From NCBI GenBank assembly GCA_002314715.1, contig DCGY01000058.1, positions 1 through 50,153 on the forward strand: 50,153 nucleotides of DNA, read 5' to 3'. The notes beneath the pieces were generated by a model. That model had not been told where the DNA came from and searched no databases. It was given only the letters and a program-made list of their open reading frames with translations. How positions within the stretch are numbered: position 1 is the stretch's first letter; every line of letters starts with the position of its first letter. Origin of the DNA: Lachnospiraceae bacterium UBA1766 (GTDB lineage: Bacteria; Bacillota; Clostridia; Lachnospirales; Lachnospiraceae). Below are positions 9,254-16,271 of the stretch, in pieces. Position numbers and translations under genes: made by a program.

Positions 9254-9589
9254 ATGCAGGAGAGAAGACGTAGCAAAAGAACCGAATTACAGTCCAAACT
9301 TGTGATGAAGCGTTTGGATGAAAAAGGGGAAAAAGAAGTTAATATTGAAATTCGTGATATTTCCAAGAGCGGAGTTGGTTTTACCTGTTCGGAGCCACTG
9401 TCAATCGGTGCCGTATATGAGTCTTATTTGACTATTTGGACCAAGGAAGTAATTCATGCATTTCTTCAGATTGTTCGTATTGAGATGACCGGCAAGGAAT
9501 ATTTGTACGGTGCTTCCTTTGTAGGTATGCCGGAAATGGATGCCAGCCGAATTGAAGTATATCAAACAATCAATGATAATGAAGCATAA
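9254..9589 (+). CDS. PilZ domain protein, probable c-di-GMP receptor
   Basis: The 111-residue protein is essentially a single PilZ domain. The N-terminal arginine cluster ERRRSKR and the DISKSGVGF stretch (about 34-42) match the RxxxR and D/NxSxxG elements that contact cyclic di-GMP in this family. It has no membrane segment or output domain and would act as a small cytoplasmic adaptor; its partner is not evident. GGGAGG at 9239-9244 precedes ATG 9254. No diguanylate cyclase is encoded in the window. Confidence 0.85.
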   Translation: MQERRRSKRTELQSKLVMKRLDEKGEKEVNIEIRDISKSGVGFTCSEPLSIGAVYESYLTIWTKEVIHAFLQIVRIEMTGKEYLYGASFVGMPEMDASRIEVYQTINDNEA

Positions 9590-10166
9590 TCAGATGACAA
9601 AAGATAAGACAAGAAGATTGGCAGTCACAATACTGACTGCCAGTTGTCTTTTTTTACTGTATGTAATGATTTTTGGCTTTTCGGAACAGGACGGAGAAAC
9701 CTCCGGCGGACTAAGCCATGCCATTACATTGAAATGTGTGGAAATTATTAATTCCTTTCGGAGTGGTAAATGGACGCAGGACACCATGGAGTGGTGGGCG
9801 ACCTATTTTGAGCATCCGGTTCGAAAGCTGGCGCATTTTACGGAGTATGCCGTTATGGGTTCCCTGATTTATATTTTGCTGAGGCAATGGAAGCAGAGAA
9901 CAAAATGGCTGATTTTCGGCAATATTCTTTGGGTGTTTGTATCGGCAGCTTTTGATGAAATACATCAATTGTTTGTACCGGATAGATATGGAAGCTTTGC
10001 CGATGTATGTTTGGATACGCTGGGTGGTGCGTTTGGTGTATCCTGTCTGATTCTTATAGAAATATGGTTTGCAAAAAGAAAAGAGAAGATACAAAAAAAA
10101 ATCCGAATGATATTCGGATTTCTTTTTTTAATTTTTATCGTATATGGTGTAACCTTTGGTGCTTAA
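9579..10166 (+). CDS. VanZ-like family membrane protein
   Basis: The roughly 195-residue protein has four or five hydrophobic segments and the VanZ-like signature: RKLAHFTEYAVMGSLIYI followed by DEIHQLFVPDRYGSFADV and a DTLGGAFG stretch. VanZ itself confers low-level teicoplanin resistance, but most family members have unknown roles and resistance should not be assumed. The start is uncertain: ATG 9579 overlaps the PilZ gene by 11 nt, ATG 9594 lies just after its stop, and neither has a strong Shine-Dalgarno, so translational coupling is likely. The last 39 nt overlap the 3' end of tyrA on the other strand, and a terminator lies inside the coding end. Confidence 0.85.
   Translation: MKHNQMTKDKTRRLAVTILTASCLFLLYVMIFGFSEQDGETSGGLSHAITLKCVEIINSFRSGKWTQDTMEWWATYFEHPVRKLAHFTEYAVMGSLIYILLRQWKQRTKWLIFGNILWVFVSAAFDEIHQLFVPDRYGSFADVCLDTLGGAFGVSCLILIEIWFAKRKEKIQKKIRMIFGFLFLIFIVYGVTFGA
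10094..10130. terminator. Bidirectional terminator inside the VanZ-like coding end
   Basis: A 10-bp perfect stem pairs 10100-10109 with 10113-10122, flanked by an A-run on the left and a T-run on the right, so it can act in both directions. On the minus strand it directly follows the tyrA stop. On the plus strand it lies inside the last codons of the VanZ-like gene. Confidence 0.85.
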
Positions 10167-11222
10167 TATTGTTTTTGCTTTATCAATGGAGGCTTCTTCA
10201 TATAATTCAATCCGTAAGATACCGCCTTCGTATTCTCTGTTGTGGGAAATACCGATATTTTTGATGCTGATGCCGTTTAATGCCAGAATTGTGGCGATGG
10301 CAGCCAAGGCACCGGGTTCATCCGCAATATCAATGGTAATCACGTAAGACCGCTTAATAGGACCACTGGAAACATTGGTAAAGGAATCCCGGTAAATGCG
10401 AGCACTGTCAAATAATTCGTATAAGGAATCCGCTTCCTTTTCCTGCAGTTCCTCGTAAACCTTTGTCAAGGAATCAATATAATCCTTTAGCAGCTTGGAA
10501 ATATTATCCGTATTGGTCAAGCAGATTTGTTGCCACATGGTTGCGGAAGAGGAGGAAATACGGGTGATATCTTTGAAACCACCGGCTGCAATCATTCGCA
10601 TCAAACCATCTTCGCTGTCACTGTTTTTTACCAGGTTTACCAATGAGGCGGAGATTACGTGAGGAAGATGGCTGATGGCTGCAGTAGCGTAATCATGCTG
10701 CACGTAGTCCAGTATTAAAGGGATGGAACCGATTGACTGTACCAAATCCCGATAGCATTCGATCTTTTCCGGTGGAACGGTTTTGGTAGGAGTGAGAATA
10801 TAGTAGGCGTTTTGTAATAACAGGGATTTGGAGTTGATAAAGCCCACCCGTTCGCTGCCGGCCATAGGATGACCGCCGATAAACTGGTCTTCCAAACCAA
10901 GTGCCTCTACTGTTTTATGAATTTCACTTTTGACACTTCCCACATCTGTAATCAGACAGTCCTTGGAAATAACATTTTTTAAGAGCATAAGATTGGTGTC
11001 ATTTTTTTGTACGGGTGCGCACAAAAATACCATATCGCAATTGGAAAAGGTATTGTCGATTACAGTGGTTACCTGATTACATACCTTTTCGCTGATTGCA
11101 AGCTCAAGACTTTCTGTATTGATATCATATGCAAGTATTACAGAGTCCGGATAGTGCTCGCGAAGAGCTCTTGCAATGGAACCTCCGATTAATCCGAGAC
11201 CGATAAAACCAAACTTATTCAT
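10128..11222 (-). CDS. tyrA: Prephenate dehydrogenase with C-terminal ACT domain
   Basis: TyrA oxidatively decarboxylates prephenate to 4-hydroxyphenylpyruvate in tyrosine synthesis. The 364-residue protein begins with a Rossmann nucleotide-binding motif, GFIGLGLIGGSIARAL, then the conserved GGHPMAGSERVGF substrate region, and ends with an ACT domain (about residues 293-364, IADEPGALAAIATILALNGI) that usually mediates feedback by aromatic amino acids. It is monocistronic and leftward, with its own promoter at 11254-11282 and a bidirectional terminator just past its stop. Confidence 0.95.
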   Translation of the reverse strand: MNKFGFIGLGLIGGSIARALREHYPDSVILAYDINTESLELAISEKVCNQVTTVIDNTFSNCDMVFLCAPVQKNDTNLMLLKNVISKDCLITDVGSVKSEIHKTVEALGLEDQFIGGHPMAGSERVGFINSKSLLLQNAYYILTPTKTVPPEKIECYRDLVQSIGSIPLILDYVQHDYATAAISHLPHVISASLVNLVKNSDSEDGLMRMIAAGGFKDITRISSSSATMWQQICLTNTDNISKLLKDYIDSLTKVYEELQEKEADSLYELFDSARIYRDSFTNVSSGPIKRSYVITIDIADEPGALAAIATILALNGISIKNIGISHNREYEGGILRIELYEEASIDKAKTILSTKGYTIYDKN

Positions 11223-11253
11223 AGAATTCCTCGATTATTTTTTATGATTTTAT

Positions 11254-11282
11254 ACTATAGCACTTCAACGCGCGAAAGTCAA
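11254..11282 (-). promoter_or_regulatory. SigA-type promoter of tyrA
   Basis: On the minus strand, TTGACT (plus 11277-11282) and TATAGT (plus 11254-11259) are spaced by 17 nt. The start point would lie about 25 nt upstream of the tyrA start codon. Confidence 0.75.
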
Positions 11283-11381
11283 TATAAGAATCCGTTTTCT
11301 GATGTTCGTTTTATTGACAAATTAAGGAAAGAGGAATAGTGTATAGGAGTATGTGTAAATTTCAAGTGGGGGAATGAGAAT

Positions 11382-12494
11382 ATGAAAGCACTTATTAAAA
11401 AATCATTTGTGAAAAAAATACCGGTAATGTTACTTTTGATTGCTTTTTCCGGGCTAATGCTTTTCCTGGGATTCAATTCATTAAGTAAAGCCGTCAAAGG
11501 TTCCGTGGCTTGGGAGGATGTTGATTTCTCCAAGGACGTGGATGGACTGTATGTGACGGGTACGGTATATTTTATTTATGACAATTATTGCGAAGCTACC
11601 AAGGGTAGCAACATTCAGTCCGAGGAATATATTATTGATGCGGACGATACGTACTATATGGGTTTGATGGCAAAGAATTCTTCGGATATTAAAAATGCCA
11701 ACCGGTTAATGAACGCCTGCTGGACTTATTTGGATATGGAATATCCTTCTGACGAAGTGATTGAGGCCGTATACGATAATCAGTATGAAATAAGCGGAAC
11801 CATTAAAAGAATAAAGGGAGACCACTTAAAATATTATTATGATTCCATTGGTTATTACCAGCTTAGTGCAGAAGAAAGAGCGCAGTTTTTGCCTTATTAT
11901 ATTGAGGTGGGATCCGTTGGGGAATTAAGTAACACCGGTATGTATATTACATTGATTGTCGGAGGATTATTAATGCTTCTTGGCATCGGAATTGGTGTAT
12001 ATGCCTTAAGGGGTGGATTCCTTCGCAATATCAAAAAATACATTGCAAATTCTTCCAATCCGGATTTGACGTCACAGAGAGTGGAGAGTTTTCTTTCGAA
12101 AACAGATCTGAAGGACGGTATGTTTTATGATGATACCTATATCGTAGGTATGGATGGTTCCACCGTAGGCTTTGGAGAAACGGATAAAATCGCATGGGTT
12201 TATCCAAAAACCATTACCCACAAGCGTAACTTTATTACCGTGGGTCATACCTATTCCGTAGTGGTTGGTTTTGCGGATGGCAAGGCCATGAATTGTATCG
12301 TTAAGAATGAAGCACTTCAAAGCCGTCATGTATCCATGATTGAACAGAAATGTCCAAAGGCAATTGCCGGATATAATGACGAATTGAATCGTTTATTCCA
12401 TAAGAATTTAAGTCAGTTCCTCAGCTTCCGCTACAATAATCCGGAATATGCCGCAAATCAGGATGCTTTTTCTGATACGGAAGGCAATTACTAA
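11382..12494 (+). CDS. Unrecognised two-segment membrane protein
   Basis: I do not recognise this 370-residue protein. A short basic N-terminus leads into a first hydrophobic segment (about 14-33); a polar, acidic region of about 150 residues follows (rich in Tyr and Asp, e.g. VDGLYVTGTVYFIYDNY); a second segment lies at about 187-210, and a 160-residue soluble C-terminal part follows. Both termini are probably cytoplasmic, with the middle domain outside. The spacing and GGGG at 11370-11373 support ATG 11382. A TTGACA at 11314-11319 may be part of a promoter, but no convincing -10 is correctly spaced. Its neighbours (tyrA, leuS) say nothing about its function. Confidence 0.8.
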   Translation: MKALIKKSFVKKIPVMLLLIAFSGLMLFLGFNSLSKAVKGSVAWEDVDFSKDVDGLYVTGTVYFIYDNYCEATKGSNIQSEEYIIDADDTYYMGLMAKNSSDIKNANRLMNACWTYLDMEYPSDEVIEAVYDNQYEISGTIKRIKGDHLKYYYDSIGYYQLSAEERAQFLPYYIEVGSVGELSNTGMYITLIVGGLLMLLGIGIGVYALRGGFLRNIKKYIANSSNPDLTSQRVESFLSKTDLKDGMFYDDTYIVGMDGSTVGFGETDKIAWVYPKTITHKRNFITVGHTYSVVVGFADGKAMNCIVKNEALQSRHVSMIEQKCPKAIAGYNDELNRLFHKNLSQFLSFRYNNPEYAANQDAFSDTEGNY

Positions 12495-12508
12495 ATCCGA
12501 AAGATTTA

Positions 12509-12537
12509 TTGACAGCTTTGTTTGAATTGGTTAAAAT
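12509..12537 (+). promoter_or_regulatory. SigA-type promoter of leuS
   Basis: TTGACA (12509-12514), a 17-nt spacer and TAAAAT (12532-12537) stand just after the previous gene. The leader would be only about 30 nt, leaving no room for a T-box. Confidence 0.8.
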
Positions 12538-12572
12538 AATTAGTAATTTTTATAGGATCGAGGTAAAGAAAT

Positions 12573-14984
12573 ATGGCAGCTCCTTATAACCACCATGAGG
12601 TGGAATCGAAATGGCAAACTATTTGGGATAATGAGAAAGCATTTAAGACTTCCGATGATTATTCCAAGCCGAAATATTATGCACTTGTAGAATTCCCTTA
12701 TCCCTCCGGACAGGGACTTCATGTAGGACATCCCCGTCCTTATACCGCATTGGATATTGTTGCCCGTAAGAGAAGAATGCAGGGTTACAATGTATTGTAT
12801 CCTATGGGTTGGGATGCATTCGGTCTTCCTACCGAAAACTTTGCAATCAAGAATCATATTCATCCCAAGATTGTAACCAAGAATAATGTAGCTCGTTTCA
12901 AAGAGCAGCTTCATTCTTTAGGATATTCCTTTGATTGGGACAGAGAGATTAATACCACAGATGTAGATTATTATAAGTGGACACAGTGGATTTTCCTGAA
13001 ACTGTTTAATGCAGGCCTTGCATATAAGAGTGAGATGCCCATTAACTGGTGTACCTCTTGTAAGGTTGGTCTTGCCAACGAAGAGGTAGTTAATGGTGTA
13101 TGTGAGCGCTGTGGCTCCGAAGTGGTTCGTAAGGTAAAGAGCCAGTGGATGTTAAAGATTACCGAGTACGCAGATAAGCTGATCCAGGGTCTGGATGGCG
13201 TGGATTATGTAGAACGTGTAAAGGTCTCTCAGAAAAACTGGATTGGCAAGTCTACCGGTGCGGAAGTGGATTTCGCATTGACCGGAAAGGAAGACAAGCT
13301 TCGCATTTATACCACCAGACCGGATACCTTGTTTGGTGCTACATATATGGTAGTTTCTCCTGAGCATCCCATGATTGAAAAATATAAGGATGAGATTAAA
13401 AACTATGATGCATTGGTTGCTTACAGAGAGCAGGCTGCAAAGAAGTCCGACTTCGAGCGTACCGAGCTGGCAAAGGATAAGACCGGCGTACAGATTGAAG
13501 GCCTTACCGCAACCAATCCTGTAAACAATAAAGAGATTCCTATTTGGATTTCCGACTATGTATTGATGACCTACGGTACCGGTGCAATTATGGCCGTTCC
13601 CGCACATGATGAGAGAGACTGGGATTTCGCAAAGAAATTTGATCTTCCCATTATTGAAGTGGTAGCAGGAAGCCCTGTCAGCGTACAGGAGCAGGTATTT
13701 ACCGATGTGGCTACCGGAACACTTGTAAATTCCGAATTTTTGAATGGTCTTTCCGTTGCAGAAGCAAAGGCAAAGATTATTGAGTTTTTGGAAGAGAAGG
13801 GTATTGGCCATTCCAAGACCAACTTTAAGCTTCGTGACTGGGTATTCTCCAGACAGCGTTACTGGGGTGAGCCTATCCCGATTATTAAATGTGAAAAGTG
13901 TGGCTTCGTTCCACTGAAGGAAGAAGAACTTCCTTTGATGCTTCCTGAGGTAGAATCCTATGAACCTACCGATAACGGTGAATCTCCTCTTGCAGCAATG
14001 GATTCCTGGGTAAATGTGGCTTGTCCTTGCTGTGGCGGACCGGCAAAGAGAGAAACCGATACCATGCCTCAGTGGGCAGGTTCTTCCTGGTATTTCCTTC
14101 GTTACACCGATCCTCATAACACCGAAGCACTTGCCAGCAAGGAAGCTCTGAAGTACTGGATGCCTGTTGACTGGTATAACGGTGGTATGGAGCATACAAC
14201 CTTACATTTATTGTATTCCAGATTCTGGCATAAATTCCTCTTCGATCAGGGGGAAGTTCCTTGCCCGGAACCTTACCAGAAGAGAACCAGTCATGGTATG
14301 ATTCTTGGTTCCAACGGTGAGAAAATGTCCAAGTCCCGTGGAAACGTAGTAAATCCGGATGATATCGTAAGAGATTACGGTGCAGATACTTTGCGTACCT
14401 ATGAAATGTTTATTGGTGCCTTTGATTTAAGTGCGGCATGGAGTGAGGATGGCGTGAAGGGCTGTAGAAGATTCCTGGAAAGAGTATGGAAGTTACAGGA
14501 TATTCTTACCGGCGAAGATGGATACAGTGCTGACCTTGAGACCAAGATGCACCAGACCATCAAGAAGGTTTCTTCTGATTTTGAGAATCTGAAGTATAAC
14601 ACCGCTATTGCAGCCATGATGGCATTGATTAATGACTTCTACAAGAAGAATGCGATTACCCGTGGGGAATATAAGACTTTATTGACCTTGTTAAATCCTG
14701 TGGCCCCTCATATCACAGAGGAATTGTGGCAGTTAGCCGGTTATGAAGGACATGTATATCAGACAGCTTGGCCGGAGTTTGATGAGAGCAAGACCGTAGA
14801 AAGTAATATCGAAATCGGTATTCAGGTAAACGGTAAAATGAAGGGAACGGTAATGGTATCCAAGGATGCGGATAAAGATACCGTAATTGCTCTTGCAAAG
14901 GAAGCTTTGGGTGATAAGCTGGTTGGAAACATTGTAAAGGAAATATATGTTCCCGGCAGAATTGTAAATATCGTAGCAAAATAA
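12573..14984 (+). CDS. leuS: Leucyl-tRNA synthetase
   Basis: LeuS charges tRNA-Leu and edits misactivated residues. The 803-residue protein has normal bacterial length. The class I signature HVGH lies near residue 50 (PYPSGQGLHVGHPRPYT) and KMSKS near 584 (GEKMSKSRGN). The CP1 editing region follows the first catalytic half (TTRPDTLFGATYMV, about 248-261), and zinc-ribbon cysteine pairs appear at CTSCKVG with CERCGSE and at CEKCGF with CPCCGG. It is transcribed alone from the promoter at 12509, without T-box control, and ends at a strong hairpin shared with the convergent minus-strand gene. Confidence 0.98.
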   Translation: MAAPYNHHEVESKWQTIWDNEKAFKTSDDYSKPKYYALVEFPYPSGQGLHVGHPRPYTALDIVARKRRMQGYNVLYPMGWDAFGLPTENFAIKNHIHPKIVTKNNVARFKEQLHSLGYSFDWDREINTTDVDYYKWTQWIFLKLFNAGLAYKSEMPINWCTSCKVGLANEEVVNGVCERCGSEVVRKVKSQWMLKITEYADKLIQGLDGVDYVERVKVSQKNWIGKSTGAEVDFALTGKEDKLRIYTTRPDTLFGATYMVVSPEHPMIEKYKDEIKNYDALVAYREQAAKKSDFERTELAKDKTGVQIEGLTATNPVNNKEIPIWISDYVLMTYGTGAIMAVPAHDERDWDFAKKFDLPIIEVVAGSPVSVQEQVFTDVATGTLVNSEFLNGLSVAEAKAKIIEFLEEKGIGHSKTNFKLRDWVFSRQRYWGEPIPIIKCEKCGFVPLKEEELPLMLPEVESYEPTDNGESPLAAMDSWVNVACPCCGGPAKRETDTMPQWAGSSWYFLRYTDPHNTEALASKEALKYWMPVDWYNGGMEHTTLHLLYSRFWHKFLFDQGEVPCPEPYQKRTSHGMILGSNGEKMSKSRGNVVNPDDIVRDYGADTLRTYEMFIGAFDLSAAWSEDGVKGCRRFLERVWKLQDILTGEDGYSADLETKMHQTIKKVSSDFENLKYNTAIAAMMALINDFYKKNAITRGEYKTLLTLLNPVAPHITEELWQLAGYEGHVYQTAWPEFDESKTVESNIEIGIQVNGKMKGTVMVSKDADKDTVIALAKEALGDKLVGNIVKEIYVPGRIVNIVAK

Positions 14985-14994
14985 TTTCTATTGG

Positions 14995-15024
14995 AAAAGG
15001 ACTCGTTATTTGACGGGTCCTTTT
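14995..15024. terminator. Bidirectional terminator between leuS and the minus-strand operon
   Basis: A 12-bp stem pairs 14995-15006 (AAAAGGACTCGT) with 15013-15024 (ACGGGTCCTTTT), including one G-U pair. It serves leuS on the plus strand. On the minus strand it contains the stop region of the 15006-15287 gene. Confidence 0.85.
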
Positions 15025-15287
15025 GTGTTGCTTAAAATGGTATCAATATCCTCCAGTTCCTTGGGGGTACTGTATTTTTTTATGGCATTCATTGCAATCT
15101 GCATTTCGGAAGGAGACAGATTTAAATTCTCTTTCTTTGCCTTTGCCAGAAGGGGAAGCAGAGTAGGAACTAAGGTGTTTTTGTCCTTGGTTTTTACCAA
15201 AACAAATAGTTCCTCCAAAAATTCCAGCTTATATGCAGGAATCTCCCGAACCGTTTCGTCTGTCATCCATAAGGGTTTTTCTTCCAT
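15006..15287 (-). CDS. Unrecognised small cytoplasmic protein
   Basis: I do not recognise this 93-residue, charged, probably helical protein; it has no signal peptide, membrane segment or cysteine cluster. AAAGGA upstream of the start supports ATG at 15287. It lies 16 nt after the 143-residue gene on the same strand, so the two form an operon, and its stop lies within the shared terminator hairpin. The N-terminal half resembles helical adaptor-type proteins only in composition. Confidence 0.65.
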   Translation of the reverse strand: MEEKPLWMTDETVREIPAYKLEFLEELFVLVKTKDKNTLVPTLLPLLAKAKKENLNLSPSEMQIAMNAIKKYSTPKELEDIDTILSNTKGPVK

Positions 15288-15303
15288 TGCATGTTCCTTT
15301 CTT

Positions 15304-15735
15304 TCATAAAGTATTGAATTGTTGAAGAATCTGCATCATATTTTCCATATCGGAAAAATCCATATCATTTCGTATATCAACTAATCCGGAGTCCATAAGA
15401 TTTTGATATAGGGCCAGAATGTCCTGATATTGTTGTATTTGACTCAGTGTTTGGGAAAGAGTTTCCAATTGAGAACGTTCCCGTAAATTACAAAACGGAT
15501 ATAATTCCTGAAGGATTTCCTCTATAGTGGAAGCATCGACAACAAATGGTTTTATTGCAGTTTGTTTGCCGGTGTCGTCCTTCATAAGCTGTAAACATTC
15601 CTGTAATTTGATAGCGACAGCCAGTCCATGTTGATAAGGCGAATCCAGATAGAAGAAAAGGATTTTTAATTTTTGGAGTTCCTGATTGCAAAACATGGAA
15701 TCAAATTCCTGAATCTTTTTCTGCTCCTTGTCCAT
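15304..15735 (-). CDS. Unrecognised small Gln/Leu-rich protein
   Basis: This 143-residue protein is not one I recognise. It is predicted to be largely helical, rich in Gln, Leu and acidic residues, with two cysteines and no membrane segment. The gene starts at ATG 15735 behind an AGAGG ribosome-binding site and is followed after 16 nt by the 93-residue gene. The Cys-rich gene at 15843-16088 lies upstream on the same strand but is separated by a terminator, so shared regulation is uncertain. Confidence 0.65.
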   Translation of the reverse strand: MDKEQKKIQEFDSMFCNQELQKLKILFFYLDSPYQHGLAVAIKLQECLQLMKDDTGKQTAIKPFVVDASTIEEILQELYPFCNLRERSQLETLSQTLSQIQQYQDILALYQNLMDSGLVDIRNDMDFSDMENMMQILQQFNTL

Positions 15736-15805
15736 GGAGTACCTCTTTCATCAGTTAATAACCGGTTTGTATTAACAATATGTACTGATTATGAAAATAT
15801 GCATA

Positions 15806-15836
15806 GGGGCAATGGAACGGTACTGTCCATTGCCCC
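15806..15836 (-). terminator. Terminator of the Cys-rich gene
   Basis: An 11-bp perfect stem pairs 15806-15816 (GGGGCAATGGA) with 15826-15836. It lies 6 nt past the stop of the minus-strand Cys-rich gene; the T-tail on that strand is weak. Confidence 0.65.
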
Positions 15837-15842
15837 AAATGT

Positions 15843-16088
15843 TTAGCAGCCGCAGCTGCCCCCCTTACCGCATAAGCAGGAAATTAAGAGAATCCAGATC
15901 AAGAGATCGCAGCTCTTATTTTCGCAGTTATTGCCCAGTAAGGAGATTCCGTTGCCACAGCCACAACCTCCGCCGAGAAGAAGGAGAAGAATCAGTAAGG
16001 TGCAGCCGGAACCTCCGCCAAAACCACTGAGAAGTGAAGTGGAATTGCAGCTGCTGCATCCGCAGTTGGTAGCAGATAAATCGCTCAT
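15843..16088 (-). CDS. Cys/Gly-rich small protein, possible spore-surface component
   Basis: The 81-residue product contains about a dozen cysteines in CG and GC pairs, many glycines, and two very hydrophobic stretches (LLILLLLLGGG and LLIWILLISCLC). It begins MSDLSATNCGC. It resembles the small clostridial proteins annotated by composition as chorion-class high-cysteine proteins, which I recall as often linked to spores; that assignment is from memory. The start ATG at 16088 has GGAGG 8-9 nt upstream. A possible SigK promoter (16123-16150) would place expression in the mother cell late in sporulation. Low sequence complexity means homology would be hard to prove. Confidence 0.7.
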   Translation of the reverse strand: MSDLSATNCGCSSCNSTSLLSGFGGGSGCTLLILLLLLGGGCGCGNGISLLGNNCENKSCDLLIWILLISCLCGKGGSCGC

Positions 16089-16122
16089 GAAAAAGCCTCC
16101 AAAAGATATTTTAGGTATGGTC

Positions 16123-16150
16123 TATTATATGTGGCTGTGCTTGTACATGT
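16123..16150 (-). promoter_or_regulatory. Possible SigK-type promoter for the Cys-rich gene
   Basis: On the minus strand, ACA (plus 16148-16150) is followed after 16 nt by CATATAATA (plus 16123-16131). This matches the published SigK pattern of an AC -35 with CATANNNTA. The contained TATAAT lacks a SigA-like -35 at 17 nt, which favours the SigK reading, but the motif is short. Confidence 0.4.
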
Positions 16151-16205
16151 TTCCTGTTTTTTTACGTTATTTTTGGGAAATTAAATCAATATATAGATAA
16201 AATAC

Positions 16206-16233
16206 TTGATTTAATTGCAAGATATAGTAAAAT
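16206..16233 (+). promoter_or_regulatory. Probable SigA-type promoter of the sortase-LRR operon
   Basis: TTGATT (16206-16211) and TAAAAT (16228-16233) are 16 nt apart, giving a start near 16240 and a leader of about 30 nt. Other AT-rich -10 candidates overlap, so exact boxes are uncertain. Confidence 0.45.
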
Positions 16234-16271
16234 GTTATATGTAAAAGACTCGAAATGGATAAGGATTGCCC

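Noticed and set aside
9579..10166. VanZ-like gene as a glycopeptide-resistance determinant
   Set aside because: No vanA/B-type ligase, dehydrogenase or regulatory genes are nearby; the family is broad and mostly of unknown role.
13152..14195. Antisense frame of 347 codons within leuS
   Set aside because: The opposite strand is an unmistakable LeuS; the antisense product has no recognisable domain.
15931..16200. Plus-strand Pro/Arg-rich frame opposite the Cys-rich gene
   Set aside because: Composition is the complement of CG/GC codons; the minus frame has a good ribosome-binding site, terminator and family-like N-terminus.
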